From contig JBCDLC010000001.1 of NCBI GenBank assembly GCA_038745855.1, positions 82,195 to 146,194 on the forward strand: 64,000 nt of DNA, given 5' to 3'. The translations under genes and the position numbers were made by a program. Under the pieces are notes generated by a model, which had not been told where the DNA came from, made no database searches, and saw nothing but the letters and a program-made list of their open reading frames with translations. Origin of the DNA: UBA5336 sp038745855. GTDB taxonomy: Bacteria; Pseudomonadota; Alphaproteobacteria; Caulobacterales; Hyphomonadaceae. Of the stretch, positions 52,391-62,284 are shown in pieces; position 1 is the first letter of the stretch, and each line of letters opens with the position of its first letter.

Positions 52391-53824
52391 GTGCCAAATC
52401 TCTTCGCTCTCCTCACCTTCGTCGCCTATTCGATCGCGCTGGTTGGGGTTGGTCTCTGGGCATCGCGCAAGGCCAATGCACAGGGGGCCTTCCTGATCGG
52501 AGATCGAGGCTTGGGCCCCTGGGTTGCGGGCTTGGCCTATGCCGCATCGAGTTCTTCCGCTTGGGTTCTGCTCGGCTATTCAGGCTTCGTCTATGCCGCG
52601 GGCCCTTCGGCGCTCTGGATGGCGCCGGGGATCCTGGCCGGCTACGCAGCGGTCTGGCTCTTCGCGGGACCCATCCTGCAGCGGGCCTCCAGGGAAAAAG
52701 CGCACCAGACGCTCACCGATTTTCTGTGCGAGGACGCGAGTCCAGACACGCGCCGAGCGATCCAGATCACCGCGTCTGTTCTGATCGCCATCGGGTTTTC
52801 CTGGTATGTCGCCGCCCAGTTCCAAGGCGCCGGCCTCGCGTTCGACGACCTCTTCGGAACCGGCCTCGTCGGCGGTGTACTGATTGGTGCGGCGATCACC
52901 GTGGCCTACGTCTTTCTTGGCGGGTTCCTCGCGGTCTCGCTCGTGGATATGCTGCAAGGGCTATTGATGGCGGTCGTCGCGCTGGTTCTGCCAACCATTG
53001 CGCTGGTCGTAGCGGGAGGGCCTGGCGCGGTGATCGCGGCGATGGCCGAAGCGCCAGCACAGTTTGCAGATCCCTTCGGCGGGCGCGCCGGGTGGATCGC
53101 CATCGGCTTTGTCACAGGTTTGTTTGCCACCGGTTTCGGCGCGCTGGGCCAGCCCCATCTCATCGCCTGGATCATGGCCACACGGGATCGGAAAAGCCGT
53201 ATGGCTGGCGCTGGCGTTGCCCTTGGATGGGGCGCTCTTGTCTATCTCGGTATGGCTGTGCTGGGGCTGTCGGCGCGGGCGCTCTTCGGGGCAGATGCGC
53301 CGCCCGAGGGCGTCTTCTTCCGCGTGGCGACTGACCATCTTCCCGCAATATTATCGGGCATTGTCACCGCTGCAGTGGTATCTGCCATCATGTCGACGGT
53401 GGACAGCCAACTGCTCGTCGCGGGTGGTGCAATCAGCCATGATCTCGGCCTTGCGCGCCGGTTTCCAGGTCGTGGTGTCCTGGTCTCCCGCATCGCCATC
53501 CTGATGGTCTGCACAGCGGCAGTGACCGTGACGCTCACATTGCCGGCGAGTATTTTCGATCGTGTTCTCTTCGCCTGGACAGCACTCGGGGCAGCTTTCG
53601 GCCCCACCGTGGTTGCAAGGGCGCTGAATTACCGGCCGAACGGTCTAGCGGTCCTCGCATCTATTCTAATGGGGTTCACCGCTGCGGCCGCATTCGAGTT
53701 CGTTCTGCCTTCCGGCCCAGGGGATGTCTGGGCGCGGACGGTGCCGTGGTTCGCGGGCGGTTTGGGCCTGCTAACCCCTATGCTTCTGCCAAGGCTATCG
53801 GCTCAGAACGTCTCGCCCTCATAG
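52391..53824 (+). CDS. sodium:solute symporter (SSS, PutP-like)
   Basis: 477 residues from GTG 52391, 7 bp after the lyase stop. About 13 helices. Motifs GLGPWVAGLAYAASSSSAWVLLG, LGGFLAVSLVDMLQG and MSTVDSQLLVAGGAIS, as in PutP and acid symporters. Probably Na+-driven uptake of the pathway substrate. Overlaps the convergent gene by 22 bp. Confidence 0.9.
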   Translation: MPNLFALLTFVAYSIALVGVGLWASRKANAQGAFLIGDRGLGPWVAGLAYAASSSSAWVLLGYSGFVYAAGPSALWMAPGILAGYAAVWLFAGPILQRASREKAHQTLTDFLCEDASPDTRRAIQITASVLIAIGFSWYVAAQFQGAGLAFDDLFGTGLVGGVLIGAAITVAYVFLGGFLAVSLVDMLQGLLMAVVALVLPTIALVVAGGPGAVIAAMAEAPAQFADPFGGRAGWIAIGFVTGLFATGFGALGQPHLIAWIMATRDRKSRMAGAGVALGWGALVYLGMAVLGLSARALFGADAPPEGVFFRVATDHLPAILSGIVTAAVVSAIMSTVDSQLLVAGGAISHDLGLARRFPGRGVLVSRIAILMVCTAAVTVTLTLPASIFDRVLFAWTALGAAFGPTVVARALNYRPNGLAVLASILMGFTAAAAFEFVLPSGPGDVWARTVPWFAGGLGLLTPMLLPRLSAQNVSPS

Positions 53825-54309
53825 GCGCGCCAGTCATCGCTGACCCGGCGTTCATCAACGAGTGTGCGCTGGAACAACCGATCAGCCTTGAACCATTGCC
53901 AGACACGCGCCCGTGACTGACCATCGTCGGAAAGTTGGATCATTTCATAGAGGTAGAGGTCCGGCTCGCCAGTACGCGTCCAGTTCAGCATCGTGGTGCG
54001 GCCGAAATCGTCAAGGGCGACATCACAGGCCCAGCCATTGATGAACTCATTGTCCCAGAACAGTCGTCCATTTGCGACCTTGGCCGGAAAATCGCGTGTT
54101 TCGCGCTTGCCGTCGGCCCAGCGATAGTAGTTCGTCTGGTGATAGGGGTGCCCCTCGTCCGGGAACCGGCAGATCAGGCGGGAATCATGGACATCGATCA
54201 GTGTGCCATCAACGCTGTAAAACCGGTATACGCCCTCCCAAACGCCTTCGTGGCGCGCCAGGGTTGGCATGATTGTCTTGAGTTCGTTCGACGTCATGAC
54301 ATCGGCCAT
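53803..54309 (-). CDS. lipocalin-like/DUF3598-type protein
   Basis: 168 residues, no signal peptide. Beta-rich with LARHEGVWEGVYRFYSVDG and NYYRWADGKRETRDF and FWDNEFINGWACDV, typical of beta-barrel proteins like DUF3598/lipocalins. Possibly binds a small hydrophobic ligand. Strong SD GAGGAG before ATG. Shares operator copy 4 with the divergent lipoprotein. Confidence 0.65.
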   Translation of the reverse strand: MADVMTSNELKTIMPTLARHEGVWEGVYRFYSVDGTLIDVHDSRLICRFPDEGHPYHQTNYYRWADGKRETRDFPAKVANGRLFWDNEFINGWACDVALDDFGRTTMLNWTRTGEPDLYLYEMIQLSDDGQSRARVWQWFKADRLFQRTLVDERRVSDDWRAYEGETF

Positions 54310-54385
54310 GGCTGCTCCTCTTCCCGGTTCTCTCGGCGCAATTGTCCAATCGTGGATCGCCGCGCAACTTCAAAGCGCCCCCAGC

Positions 54386-54394
54386 TGATATACC
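54386..54394 (-). promoter_or_regulatory. shared operator GRTATATCA, copy 4
   Basis: Minus-strand reading AAAAGGTATATCAGCT. Between the divergent genes at 54309 and 54518. Confidence 0.55.
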
Positions 54395-54517
54395 TTTTCC
54401 TTGCGCGTTGAACAGGCGAATTTGGCTCGCACCCTCCCGCTTATCTTTGACCAGGTCGCTCCGTGTTTGATACGCACCGCCCTGATCGAAGAGAAACATC
54501 TAGCGAAGGACATCACC

Positions 54518-55111
54518 ATGCGCATCACTCTGGTTCTTTCGATCGGCATCGCGCTCTGGATTTCGGCGTGTACGATGCCCGCCAAAGGCCCTCAGTCCAG
54601 TACGATGGACGCCGAAGCGCAGCGTTTGGCCGCCCTCATGACTGGGCGGTGGGTTCATCGCACGTCTGGTGACACTTCAAGCGAAAGCAGCCAAGCCGCG
54701 TCGAATGCCGCAGAAGACCAGACGCTTGATATCAAACGCCTGGATAAGCCGTCTTCCGGCCTGATCGCCGAACTGGAGGCGACGCGCACAGTGGCGGGGC
54801 AGGCCCCCATTATCCTGCGCCATGGCTTCAGAGTTGCGACCAGCGCAGAAGGTGTCCAGCAGGTTTCTCGGCCCGCGCCAGGAAGCGACCTCACCGTCGA
54901 CGCCCCTTGCGTTATTGATTGGGCCATTGACGGGAACCGCTTCAAAGGGCGGGCGACCGATCCTGGCTGCGCCTGGATGATGGGGCCTGCATCCGATGAT
55001 GGTGCACCGCTGGCAAACCTCACGCTTTCGGAAACCGATTTTCGCGTCACGACCGCCTCGGCCGATGCCCGGTTCCGCCGCGCCGACACATCTGACAAAG
55101 ACCCACGCTGA
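54518..55111 (+). CDS. lipoprotein, possibly CpeT-like
   Basis: 197 residues. Lipobox LWISACTM, then AQRLAALMTGRWVHRT, which recalls the start of the CpeT/CpcT-type barrel (LAxxLxGxW). Cys pair (PCVIDW, GCAWMM). Probably a small periplasmic beta-barrel. Not sure. Confidence 0.6.
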   Translation: MRITLVLSIGIALWISACTMPAKGPQSSTMDAEAQRLAALMTGRWVHRTSGDTSSESSQAASNAAEDQTLDIKRLDKPSSGLIAELEATRTVAGQAPIILRHGFRVATSAEGVQQVSRPAPGSDLTVDAPCVIDWAIDGNRFKGRATDPGCAWMMGPASDDGAPLANLTLSETDFRVTTASADARFRRADTSDKDPR

Positions 55112-55196
55112 GATTCTATGGACCGGCCGGCGCTATCCCGTGCCTTCCAACGGTGCCCGTGGTTTTTCGGTCGACTCCCTCGACGACAGGTCGAAA

Positions 55197-55205
55197 TGAT
55201 ATACC
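55197..55205 (-). promoter_or_regulatory. shared operator GRTATATCA, copy 5
   Basis: Minus-strand reading TATTGGTATATCATTT, 56 bp before the MFS transporter start. Confidence 0.6.
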
Positions 55206-55260
55206 AATAACCTTGCATAGGAGATACGCCGCGCAGCGCGGTTTGGGACAAGGATAAGCC

Positions 55261-56814
55261 ATGGCAGCGCAAGGGGAATTTTCACGCGGTTGGCCCGTCC
55301 TAAGCGCCGCGGCTGTTGGTGTCGGTTTGGGGCTTTCCCCGCTGCCATTCTATACGATTGGTGTTTTCATCCCGCCCTTGCTTGGTGAATTCGGCGCCTC
55401 GGGCTGGGATGTGGGCTTCATCATCAATGCCTTGGCGATCTATACATTCGGCGCGTTCGCATCCGCACCCATCATTGGCCTGCTCGCAGAGCGTTTTGGT
55501 GCCCGCCGCGTCGCCTTAATCTCCATCATCACATTCAGCCTTTCGATGATGGCGATCGGCCTGAACACCGGCTCGAAATCGCTCTACATCCTGCTCTGGA
55601 TGGTGCTTGCTTTCGCCGGTGCCGGTACACTGCCGATCACGTTTACCCGGCCAGTCGCCAACTGGTTTGACACCAATCGCGGCATCGCCCTCGGGATCGC
55701 GCTCATCGCAACCGGCGTCTTCGGGGCTATGGCGAAGTTCTTTGCCCAGTATGTCACCACCCATGCCGACTGGCGTACCGCCTATTTCGCCCTTGGCCTC
55801 CTGCCGCTGATGATCGCGCTGCCGCTGAATTTCCTTGCGCTCCGGGATCTCGATGACGAGCCCGCCAAGGATGCATCGGCGACCCGGCTGAAGGTCCCGG
55901 TCCTCGCGATCAGCCTCCTGGCCACCCTCGCCTTTATCGCTGTGGTCTTGTTCCAGGTCACAGAACTGATCGCCCGCAACGGTGTCCGGCTCGAATACAT
56001 GCTCCCCTTCGTCTACAGCGTGATGATCCTCATTCCTGTGGGAATGATGATGTTCCTCAGGATCGGAACCGAGCCACCCCAGCGCGCCCAGGGCACAGCC
56101 GCAGCGGCGGTCTCCTTGCCAGGAATGACCTTGACCGAAGCACTCGGCGACTGGCGCTTCTGGCTGCTGGCGGTTGTCTTCGTGCCCATCTCCTATGCCG
56201 TCGGAGCCATCATCCCGAATATCGAGAATGTTCTCCGGGCAAATGATTTCGACCAGGACACCGCCGTTGGACTGGCGACGCTGACGGGCCTCGCCGTTCT
56301 CGCAGGCCGGGTCATCGGCGGCTACTTGATCGACCGGTTCTGGGCGCCAGGGGTGGCTTTCGTGTTCCTGGCTTCGCCGGCGATCGCCCTCTGGATGCTC
56401 GGACAGCCTGGCGTTGGCCCCAACTCTGCGACCTTCGCCATCCTGCTCATCGGCTTTGGCGCCGGGGTCGAGTACGACTTCATGGCGTACATGGTCTCAC
56501 GCTTCTTCGGGATGCGCTCCTACTCTGCGATCTATGGCGCGATCTACGGCTTCTTCGCGTTGGGAGCGGGCCTCGGGCCAGGCATCATGACCAATCTGGC
56601 GTTAGGTCAGGGGCTCAAGATCATCGAATGGGATCTCGGCATCCTCGATGGCCACGACTGGCAATTCACCCTCACCAGCGCAGCGATCATCCTGTTCATC
56701 TCAACGGTGCCGCTCCTGTTCCTCGGCAAGTACCGCTACGGCCACGGCGGCTCCCATGAACAAAAAGCAGCACCCGCCGACGACGTTGCAGCGGCTGAAC
56801 TCGCGCGTTCCTGA
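55261..56814 (+). CDS. MFS transporter, monocarboxylate/oxalate-type
   Basis: 517 residues, 12 helices. Motif A-like GLLAERFGARRVA between helices 2 and 3; LPITFTRPVANWFDTNRGIALGIAL is typical of the OFA/MCT branch that moves organic acids. Has operator copy 5 upstream, so probably works in the same pathway as the SSS symporter. Confidence 0.88.
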   Translation: MAAQGEFSRGWPVLSAAAVGVGLGLSPLPFYTIGVFIPPLLGEFGASGWDVGFIINALAIYTFGAFASAPIIGLLAERFGARRVALISIITFSLSMMAIGLNTGSKSLYILLWMVLAFAGAGTLPITFTRPVANWFDTNRGIALGIALIATGVFGAMAKFFAQYVTTHADWRTAYFALGLLPLMIALPLNFLALRDLDDEPAKDASATRLKVPVLAISLLATLAFIAVVLFQVTELIARNGVRLEYMLPFVYSVMILIPVGMMMFLRIGTEPPQRAQGTAAAAVSLPGMTLTEALGDWRFWLLAVVFVPISYAVGAIIPNIENVLRANDFDQDTAVGLATLTGLAVLAGRVIGGYLIDRFWAPGVAFVFLASPAIALWMLGQPGVGPNSATFAILLIGFGAGVEYDFMAYMVSRFFGMRSYSAIYGAIYGFFALGAGLGPGIMTNLALGQGLKIIEWDLGILDGHDWQFTLTSAAIILFISTVPLLFLGKYRYGHGGSHEQKAAPADDVAAAELARS

Positions 56815-56868
56815 CGGCCCCTGATGGCCAAGCGTCAACCAGGCGACAGGGCGCGATCGCGCGTCGCG

Positions 56869-59800
56869 TTACCCGGGCGTTCCAGGCACACCGTCGCGAT
56901 CAGGCCCATCGTCCACACCGGTCGCATCCGCCTCGCCAACGGTATCGGGCAAGGGCAATTCCGTATCGGCCGGGTTCTCGAAGATCCGGCGTAGCACTCC
57001 GGGCGCAACCGCGGAAAAGGGGTTCACCGCCACTTGGGCCCGGTCGAAGGCGCCCCGGATCGAATAGGTGAGAGAGAGGATCCCCTCGCCCTCACGGCCG
57101 ACCATCAGATCACCAATGATCGGAACGCCCCCCAGCGCCGAGTTCACGCCAAAGCTCGGCACGAGCACGCCGGTCATTTCCAGGCGCTCACTCTCCGGTT
57201 CGACCCAGCCATTCAGCGTAAAACCCAGGGCAGGACCGGAAGCGCGCCCGCCCTCGACCACATAGCGGCCATCGGCGATCACCAGCGGCAGGCGAATATC
57301 CGAGAACAGGATGCCTTCACCGCCTAGCGTGTCGACCAGGCCCCGCAATGAGGCAATCGACAAAAGCTGCGTCAGGAACGGGGCCTCCCGAAGCCTGGCA
57401 TTGCTCAAGTTCACCAACAGCCGAGACGGCGCACCATCCCATTCCAGACGGCCGGTCAGGCTGATACTACCCCCTTGGAGACCCAACTCCCCAAACAGCG
57501 TATTCACCAGAAAACCCGCATCATCGCTGATCAGGGAGATGTCAGCGCCCGCACCGTTCCTCTGATAGGTCGCCCGCATGGCATCGCCATCACCGGTCAC
57601 CCCCGACGCAGACATCCGCTCAAAACCGGTGGCATCGGCAACGGCTTCAAACGTCGCGTCGGTGAGATCCCGATCTACCGAGAAGCGAAGTCGGTCGACA
57701 TCGGCCCGCAGTGACAAGGCGGTTCCCGCGCCTGCCGCCGATCCCGAGCCCATGAAAGCGCCAAGGTCGGCGAACAGGGGTGAGGCGTCTAGAAATGGGC
57801 CCGTCAGAGCAACCGCGATCGTGTCATCGCCCCGTCGTTCGATCTGCCCGGAAACGTCGACCCTGTCCTTGAAGAACGCGCGGTCGAGCGTGAATACGCG
57901 CAGCCGACCATCGGGCCCCAGGATCACATCTCCCGATAGGCCGACTGCTTCGCTCTGAAGGTCTGCGCTCGCGCGTTGGGTCTCTCCGGTGAAGTCGTAC
58001 TTGATGATCGCACGCGCCGGCTCCCCCGGCGGTTTTAGCCACCCCACCTCCGCAAGGTCCAGACGAGCGCCATCGAGATCAAGACTGAGGTCGGCCGTGC
58101 GAACATCGTTTCCATCAAGTGTCGCGGAGATATCGATCGGGATCTCACCCGACAAATAGGGGCGCCCCAGCACGCCGAATGCATTCAGCATATCCGGGGT
58201 TACAGTCGCCTGTGCGCTCAACACGGAGGGGCCGTCGCCGTCATCGAAATCATCTCGCCATGCAAAAGAGACATCGGCTGGCCCAGCTTCGCCCCGACCG
58301 GTCACCCGCACCGTCCGGGTGTCCACATCCACTCGCGCCCGGGCACTGCGGAGATCGATCCCGTTCACGAGGTCGTCCAGGCCGCCGTCGAGCACTTCAG
58401 CGGTGACCCGGATGTCCATATCTTCCAGCGGGACGTTGTCGAGCGCGGGCCTGCGCATGTCGAAGATGGCCTTGGCGTCGCCACTGATCCGGTCTGGATC
58501 GAAGCCGGTTCTCTCTTCAAGCTGGAGGCCGGATTCAAAGATATACCGGACCATATCCACCGCAGATCCCTCGCCCGTCGCAGCCACGATCATGTCCGAT
58601 CCGCGCGGGTTGAGGCGGGGAAAATCCAAACTGGCGGACGTGAGTTGCCAACTCCCGAGCGTGCCTGAAGCCAGTTCTATGGAGAAGCTGTTGCCGGTGA
58701 GCCTGCCAATTACCGAGGCATCCGAAACGGGCGGCATGTCAGACAGGTAGCGGACGCGGGTGTCGCGGGCACTGAACCGAATATCGAGGTCGCCATCGCG
58801 AAGATGCCCCTCGGCCAGGCTATCGGGCCTGATAGCGACTTTCGCGGTGCCTTCGCTCAGTACGCCGGCTTCGATACGGTTGACTGCGAAGCGCCGCGCC
58901 CCCGCGCCGAGCCTGACGGGCCAGAAGGCGGTTACGGTGGAGACGTCGAGCGGCCCACGAATGTCCATGTCCGCGTCCAGCCGAAAGGGAATTTCCCCGT
59001 CTTCGGCATCGGCGGCCCGGGCGATGGCCGCACGGCCCGTCAGCCTTGCGCTTCCAATGTCCACGGCGAGGTCGTCTGCGCTGAGTGCGAGATCGCTGAA
59101 ATCAACCGCGCCCTCCAATTCAATCGCCTCGACCCGCAGCGGGGCAGCGAACATTGGTGTCAGCCCCAGTGCGATATCGTCGGCAAAAAGCGTCAGCGGA
59201 CGCGTTGCTTCCGATGGGCGTATGGCCTCGTCCAAACTCAGCCTGAAGGCGCCCGACAAGAGTTGCGATACCACCTGATCAACCTGCAGGACGGCCGTAT
59301 CATTGGCAGGGTCGTACTCGAACCGCCCGGAAAGGGCGTCGAGCGTGTAATCGGTGTCTGCAACCGTGACCGAGCCGGCCCCCACTTCCAATTCGGCAGA
59401 AACCCCGGCCAACCTGCTGCTGGCTGAAAACTCGAACGCGACGGCGAGGTCCAGCGGTAAGCCGCGCGCTGACTCTGGGCGCAGACCAACCCGAGCAGCG
59501 AGATCGGAGCCCGTCCAACTGGCCGCCGCCACCTCGCCCACAAGCCGGTCGAACTGGCCTTCCGAGCGCAGGTCCATGGCAATGCCTCGGGGCAGCCCGC
59601 CACCGTCGCCCCGGCCCGAAAGGCTCAGTGCGAAATCACCGTCTGCCTGTTGCAGGGCTCCTTCAGCGTCCTTGACGGTGAGCAGGTTCGTTCCGTCCAG
59701 AAGCGTGACGTCGATCGTGAACCGCTCGAATGTGACCAGCTCGAGACTGGTATTGGTGCTGGCTTGATTTCCGCCTGCCACAACCGCGCCCAAGGCCCGC

Positions 59801-60282
59801 TCGATCGCGCCGACCCATTCCTCCGCCGTCACGGGTAAGGTCCCACCCTGTATGGGAGGCAACGGTTCCCCGGCGACCTCCCAAACGTTCTCGCTGACCT
59901 GCTCAACGCCCAGCGTGCCTTCGATGAGGCGCAGGGAGAGAATTTCCGTCCGCCCCAGAAGAAGGGCCGAAGCGTCCAGCACGAGTTCGGCCCGGTGCGC
60001 ATCCCCCGATGGTGCGCCGGCCGAATTCTCGAAGCGTAGTCCATACGCCGTCACATTGACCTGCCGGTCATCGGGCGACCATTCCAGCGCTACCGAAGCC
60101 AGCGATACGCCCCTGCCCCCGCGGGCATCGGTCAGCGCGGCCTCGATATCATCCTTGAACGCGTCCAACTGAACCGGTCCCTGGGACAGCCGCCACGCAA
60201 AGAATGCCGCTGCAAGGACGGCCAGAAAAAGGATACCGCCCAAAAACTCGAAGAACAGGACCTTGGCGGTCTGGCGAACCAA
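56869..60282 (-). CDS. AsmA/YhdP-type envelope protein (DUF3971)
   Basis: 1137 residues from a TTG. One N-terminal helix (FLGGILFLAVLAAAFFAW), then a long repeat of beta-strands (ADLSLDLDGARLDLAEVGWLKPPGEPA) ending in the AsmA-like C-terminal module GEGILSLTYSIRGAFDRAQVAVNP. Bridge-like proteins of this kind (YhdP, TamB) carry phospholipid between membranes. No ATG in a better place; TTG has GTGGAG upstream. Confidence 0.85.
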   Translation of the reverse strand: MVRQTAKVLFFEFLGGILFLAVLAAAFFAWRLSQGPVQLDAFKDDIEAALTDARGGRGVSLASVALEWSPDDRQVNVTAYGLRFENSAGAPSGDAHRAELVLDASALLLGRTEILSLRLIEGTLGVEQVSENVWEVAGEPLPPIQGGTLPVTAEEWVGAIERALGAVVAGGNQASTNTSLELVTFERFTIDVTLLDGTNLLTVKDAEGALQQADGDFALSLSGRGDGGGLPRGIAMDLRSEGQFDRLVGEVAAASWTGSDLAARVGLRPESARGLPLDLAVAFEFSASSRLAGVSAELEVGAGSVTVADTDYTLDALSGRFEYDPANDTAVLQVDQVVSQLLSGAFRLSLDEAIRPSEATRPLTLFADDIALGLTPMFAAPLRVEAIELEGAVDFSDLALSADDLAVDIGSARLTGRAAIARAADAEDGEIPFRLDADMDIRGPLDVSTVTAFWPVRLGAGARRFAVNRIEAGVLSEGTAKVAIRPDSLAEGHLRDGDLDIRFSARDTRVRYLSDMPPVSDASVIGRLTGNSFSIELASGTLGSWQLTSASLDFPRLNPRGSDMIVAATGEGSAVDMVRYIFESGLQLEERTGFDPDRISGDAKAIFDMRRPALDNVPLEDMDIRVTAEVLDGGLDDLVNGIDLRSARARVDVDTRTVRVTGRGEAGPADVSFAWRDDFDDGDGPSVLSAQATVTPDMLNAFGVLGRPYLSGEIPIDISATLDGNDVRTADLSLDLDGARLDLAEVGWLKPPGEPARAIIKYDFTGETQRASADLQSEAVGLSGDVILGPDGRLRVFTLDRAFFKDRVDVSGQIERRGDDTIAVALTGPFLDASPLFADLGAFMGSGSAAGAGTALSLRADVDRLRFSVDRDLTDATFEAVADATGFERMSASGVTGDGDAMRATYQRNGAGADISLISDDAGFLVNTLFGELGLQGGSISLTGRLEWDGAPSRLLVNLSNARLREAPFLTQLLSIASLRGLVDTLGGEGILFSDIRLPLVIADGRYVVEGGRASGPALGFTLNGWVEPESERLEMTGVLVPSFGVNSALGGVPIIGDLMVGREGEGILSLTYSIRGAFDRAQVAVNPFSAVAPGVLRRIFENPADTELPLPDTVGEADATGVDDGPDRDGVPGTPG

Positions 60283-60389
60283 GACAAACGCTCCACTTCA
60301 AGGGCCGATGGGGCTTCGGCCGTCACCCAATCTACCCTATTCGCGTGCGATCACCACGCACCGAACTGTTGAAACAGGAGCCTACGCAC

Positions 60390-60860
60390 ATGACCCAGAC
60401 CCCTACGCTGGAAGTCGGCGCGAAGGCGCCTGACTTCTCCCTCCCCCTGTCAGGCGGCGAGACCCGGACTCTCTCCGACTATGCCGGTCGCCGCCTCGTT
60501 CTCTACTTCTATCCCAAGGACGACACGCCAGGATGCACGAACGAGGCCAAGGACTTCTCCGAACACGCATCGGCATTTGCCGCAAAGGACACAGAGATCC
60601 TCGGCGTCTCAAAGGATACCGTCGCCAAGCACGCCCGTTTCGCTGATAAGCATAATCTGTCCGTGCCGCTCGGATCCGATGCCGAGGGAACGGTTTGCGA
60701 AGACTACGGGGTCTGGGTGGAAAAGAAGATGTACGGCAAGACGTACATGGGAATTGAACGGACCACAGTCTTGATCGGTCCAGATGGACACGTGGAAGAA
60801 GTGTGGAGAAAAGTTAAGGTAAAAGGGCACGCCCAAGCTGTGTTCGAGCGTATTCCCTGA
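60390..60860 (+). CDS. bcp: thioredoxin-dependent peroxiredoxin, Bcp type
   Basis: 156 residues. YFYPKDDTPGCTNEAKDF with the peroxidatic Cys (about 50). E. coli Bcp has a resolving Cys five residues later; here that position is Lys/Asp, so it would be one-Cys or use the Cys in EGTVCEDYG. Reduces H2O2 and organic peroxides. Confidence 0.95.
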   Translation: MTQTPTLEVGAKAPDFSLPLSGGETRTLSDYAGRRLVLYFYPKDDTPGCTNEAKDFSEHASAFAAKDTEILGVSKDTVAKHARFADKHNLSVPLGSDAEGTVCEDYGVWVEKKMYGKTYMGIERTTVLIGPDGHVEEVWRKVKVKGHAQAVFERIP

Positions 60861-60908
60861 CGTCCAGGCCGTGGTCCAACCGGACCGAAAAAACCAGTGA
60901 TATTAAGG

Positions 60909-60924
60909 TTAAACGAAATTTAAC
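60909..60924 (+). promoter_or_regulatory. CtrA box upstream of the M23-bactofilin pair
   Basis: TTAA-ACGAAAT-TTAAC, perfect match to TTAA-N7-TTAAC. 143 bp before the M23 start; several more TTAA words follow at 60941 and 60988. Confidence 0.7.
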
Positions 60925-61066
60925 CTCAGATCGGCAATAGTTAAAGACTTATGGCGGTGAAGGGCTTTCCCACATTGCCGAAATAAGGTTAAAGATTGGC
61001 GCTGAGCGGATAACGTCTTCGATCTGCTTGTTCAGTACCAGTACAATAATGGCGGGCGGCTTACAT

Positions 61067-62284
61067 ATGGCACGGTTGAGTACGAGAGCGCAGGCAGTCT
61101 TCGACCGATTTTTCCCAGAGAGACAGTTCTACCATCGCAGCGGCGGCACCGTTCACTACATTTCCGTATCACCCTGGCAGCAAGCGATGATGGCCGCCGG
61201 CGTCTCCGCCCTCGCCGGCTGGAGCGCCTTCGCCACCGTCAACTACGTCTTCTACGGCGGCGAAAGCGGTCTTACGGCCGGTGAAACCCGCGACCTGGCG
61301 CGATATGAGCGCTGGGTCCAGGAACTTCGCGCCAAGGATGCCCTGTCCCGCACCCTTCTTGAGGAGCGCACTGACGAATTCCAAAAGGTCACTGCCCAAT
61401 TCGAACAGCGCCACCAGTCCCTCAAGATCCTGCTGGACGCCTTGGATGGCGGCGATGATTTCGAGGTCTCCGCGCTCCAGGGCGATAATGCGTCGCTCCT
61501 CCAGAAGGCTTCGATCGACGAAGCCGACATGCGCCAGGGCCGTGACCTGCCGGTCGCTACGGCGTCATTCGGGTCGGTCGGCGTCCGCGCCAAGATTGAC
61601 CAATTGCGCATCGAACAGGACGTTTTCCTCGATGCCACGGAAGATCTCGCCGTCCAGCGCGCAGAGGAAGCCCGCGGCGTTCTCCAACTCACCGCCGTCG
61701 GCACCGCCGAGATCGAAGGCGGTATGGAAATGGGCGGCCCTGTCGTCTCCGTCGCAGCCCTCGCCGCTGACCAATTCACCAGCCCCGAGGACGCTGCCTT
61801 CGCCGAGCGTGTCATGCAGGTCGCGGCACGGCTGGAAGAGGCGCGCTACTACGAGAACATCGTTGCCCAACTCCCCCTGGCCGACCCAATCGGTGTGCCT
61901 TCGCGCCTGACATCGAATTACGGTCTCCGCGTCGATCCCTTCACCAAGCGGCCAGCCTGGCACAACGGCATCGACATGGCCGCCTATTACAAGGCGCCGA
62001 TCACCGCCGCCGGGCCCGGAACGGTGACCTATTCCGGGGTCAAGAGCGGCTATGGGCGCCTGGTCGAAATCGACCACGGCTACGGCTTCAAATCGCGTTA
62101 TGCACACCTGCGTTCGATTTCTGTGGAGAAAGGTGCTACCGTCGCAATTGGTGATAAGCTCGGCCTGATGGGATCAAGCGGGCGAAGCACTGGACCACAC
62201 CTCCATTACGAGGTCTGGTTCCACGACAAGCCCTATGATCCGGCGAAGTTCTTGAAGGCAGGTAGACATGTTCACGAAGACTAA
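61067..62284 (+). CDS. M23 family metallopeptidase
   Basis: 405 residues. One N-terminal helix after a basic stretch (about 45-65), coiled coil (80-140), then LytM domain with WHNGIDMAA (His, Asp zinc ligands), RYAHLRSISV and GPHLHYEVWF. Catalytic residues are all there, so it likely cuts peptidoglycan. ATG 61067 preferred; 61049 and TTG 61028 possible. Overlaps the bactofilin gene by 17 bp. Confidence 0.93.
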   Translation: MARLSTRAQAVFDRFFPERQFYHRSGGTVHYISVSPWQQAMMAAGVSALAGWSAFATVNYVFYGGESGLTAGETRDLARYERWVQELRAKDALSRTLLEERTDEFQKVTAQFEQRHQSLKILLDALDGGDDFEVSALQGDNASLLQKASIDEADMRQGRDLPVATASFGSVGVRAKIDQLRIEQDVFLDATEDLAVQRAEEARGVLQLTAVGTAEIEGGMEMGGPVVSVAALAADQFTSPEDAAFAERVMQVAARLEEARYYENIVAQLPLADPIGVPSRLTSNYGLRVDPFTKRPAWHNGIDMAAYYKAPITAAGPGTVTYSGVKSGYGRLVEIDHGYGFKSRYAHLRSISVEKGATVAIGDKLGLMGSSGRSTGPHLHYEVWFHDKPYDPAKFLKAGRHVHED

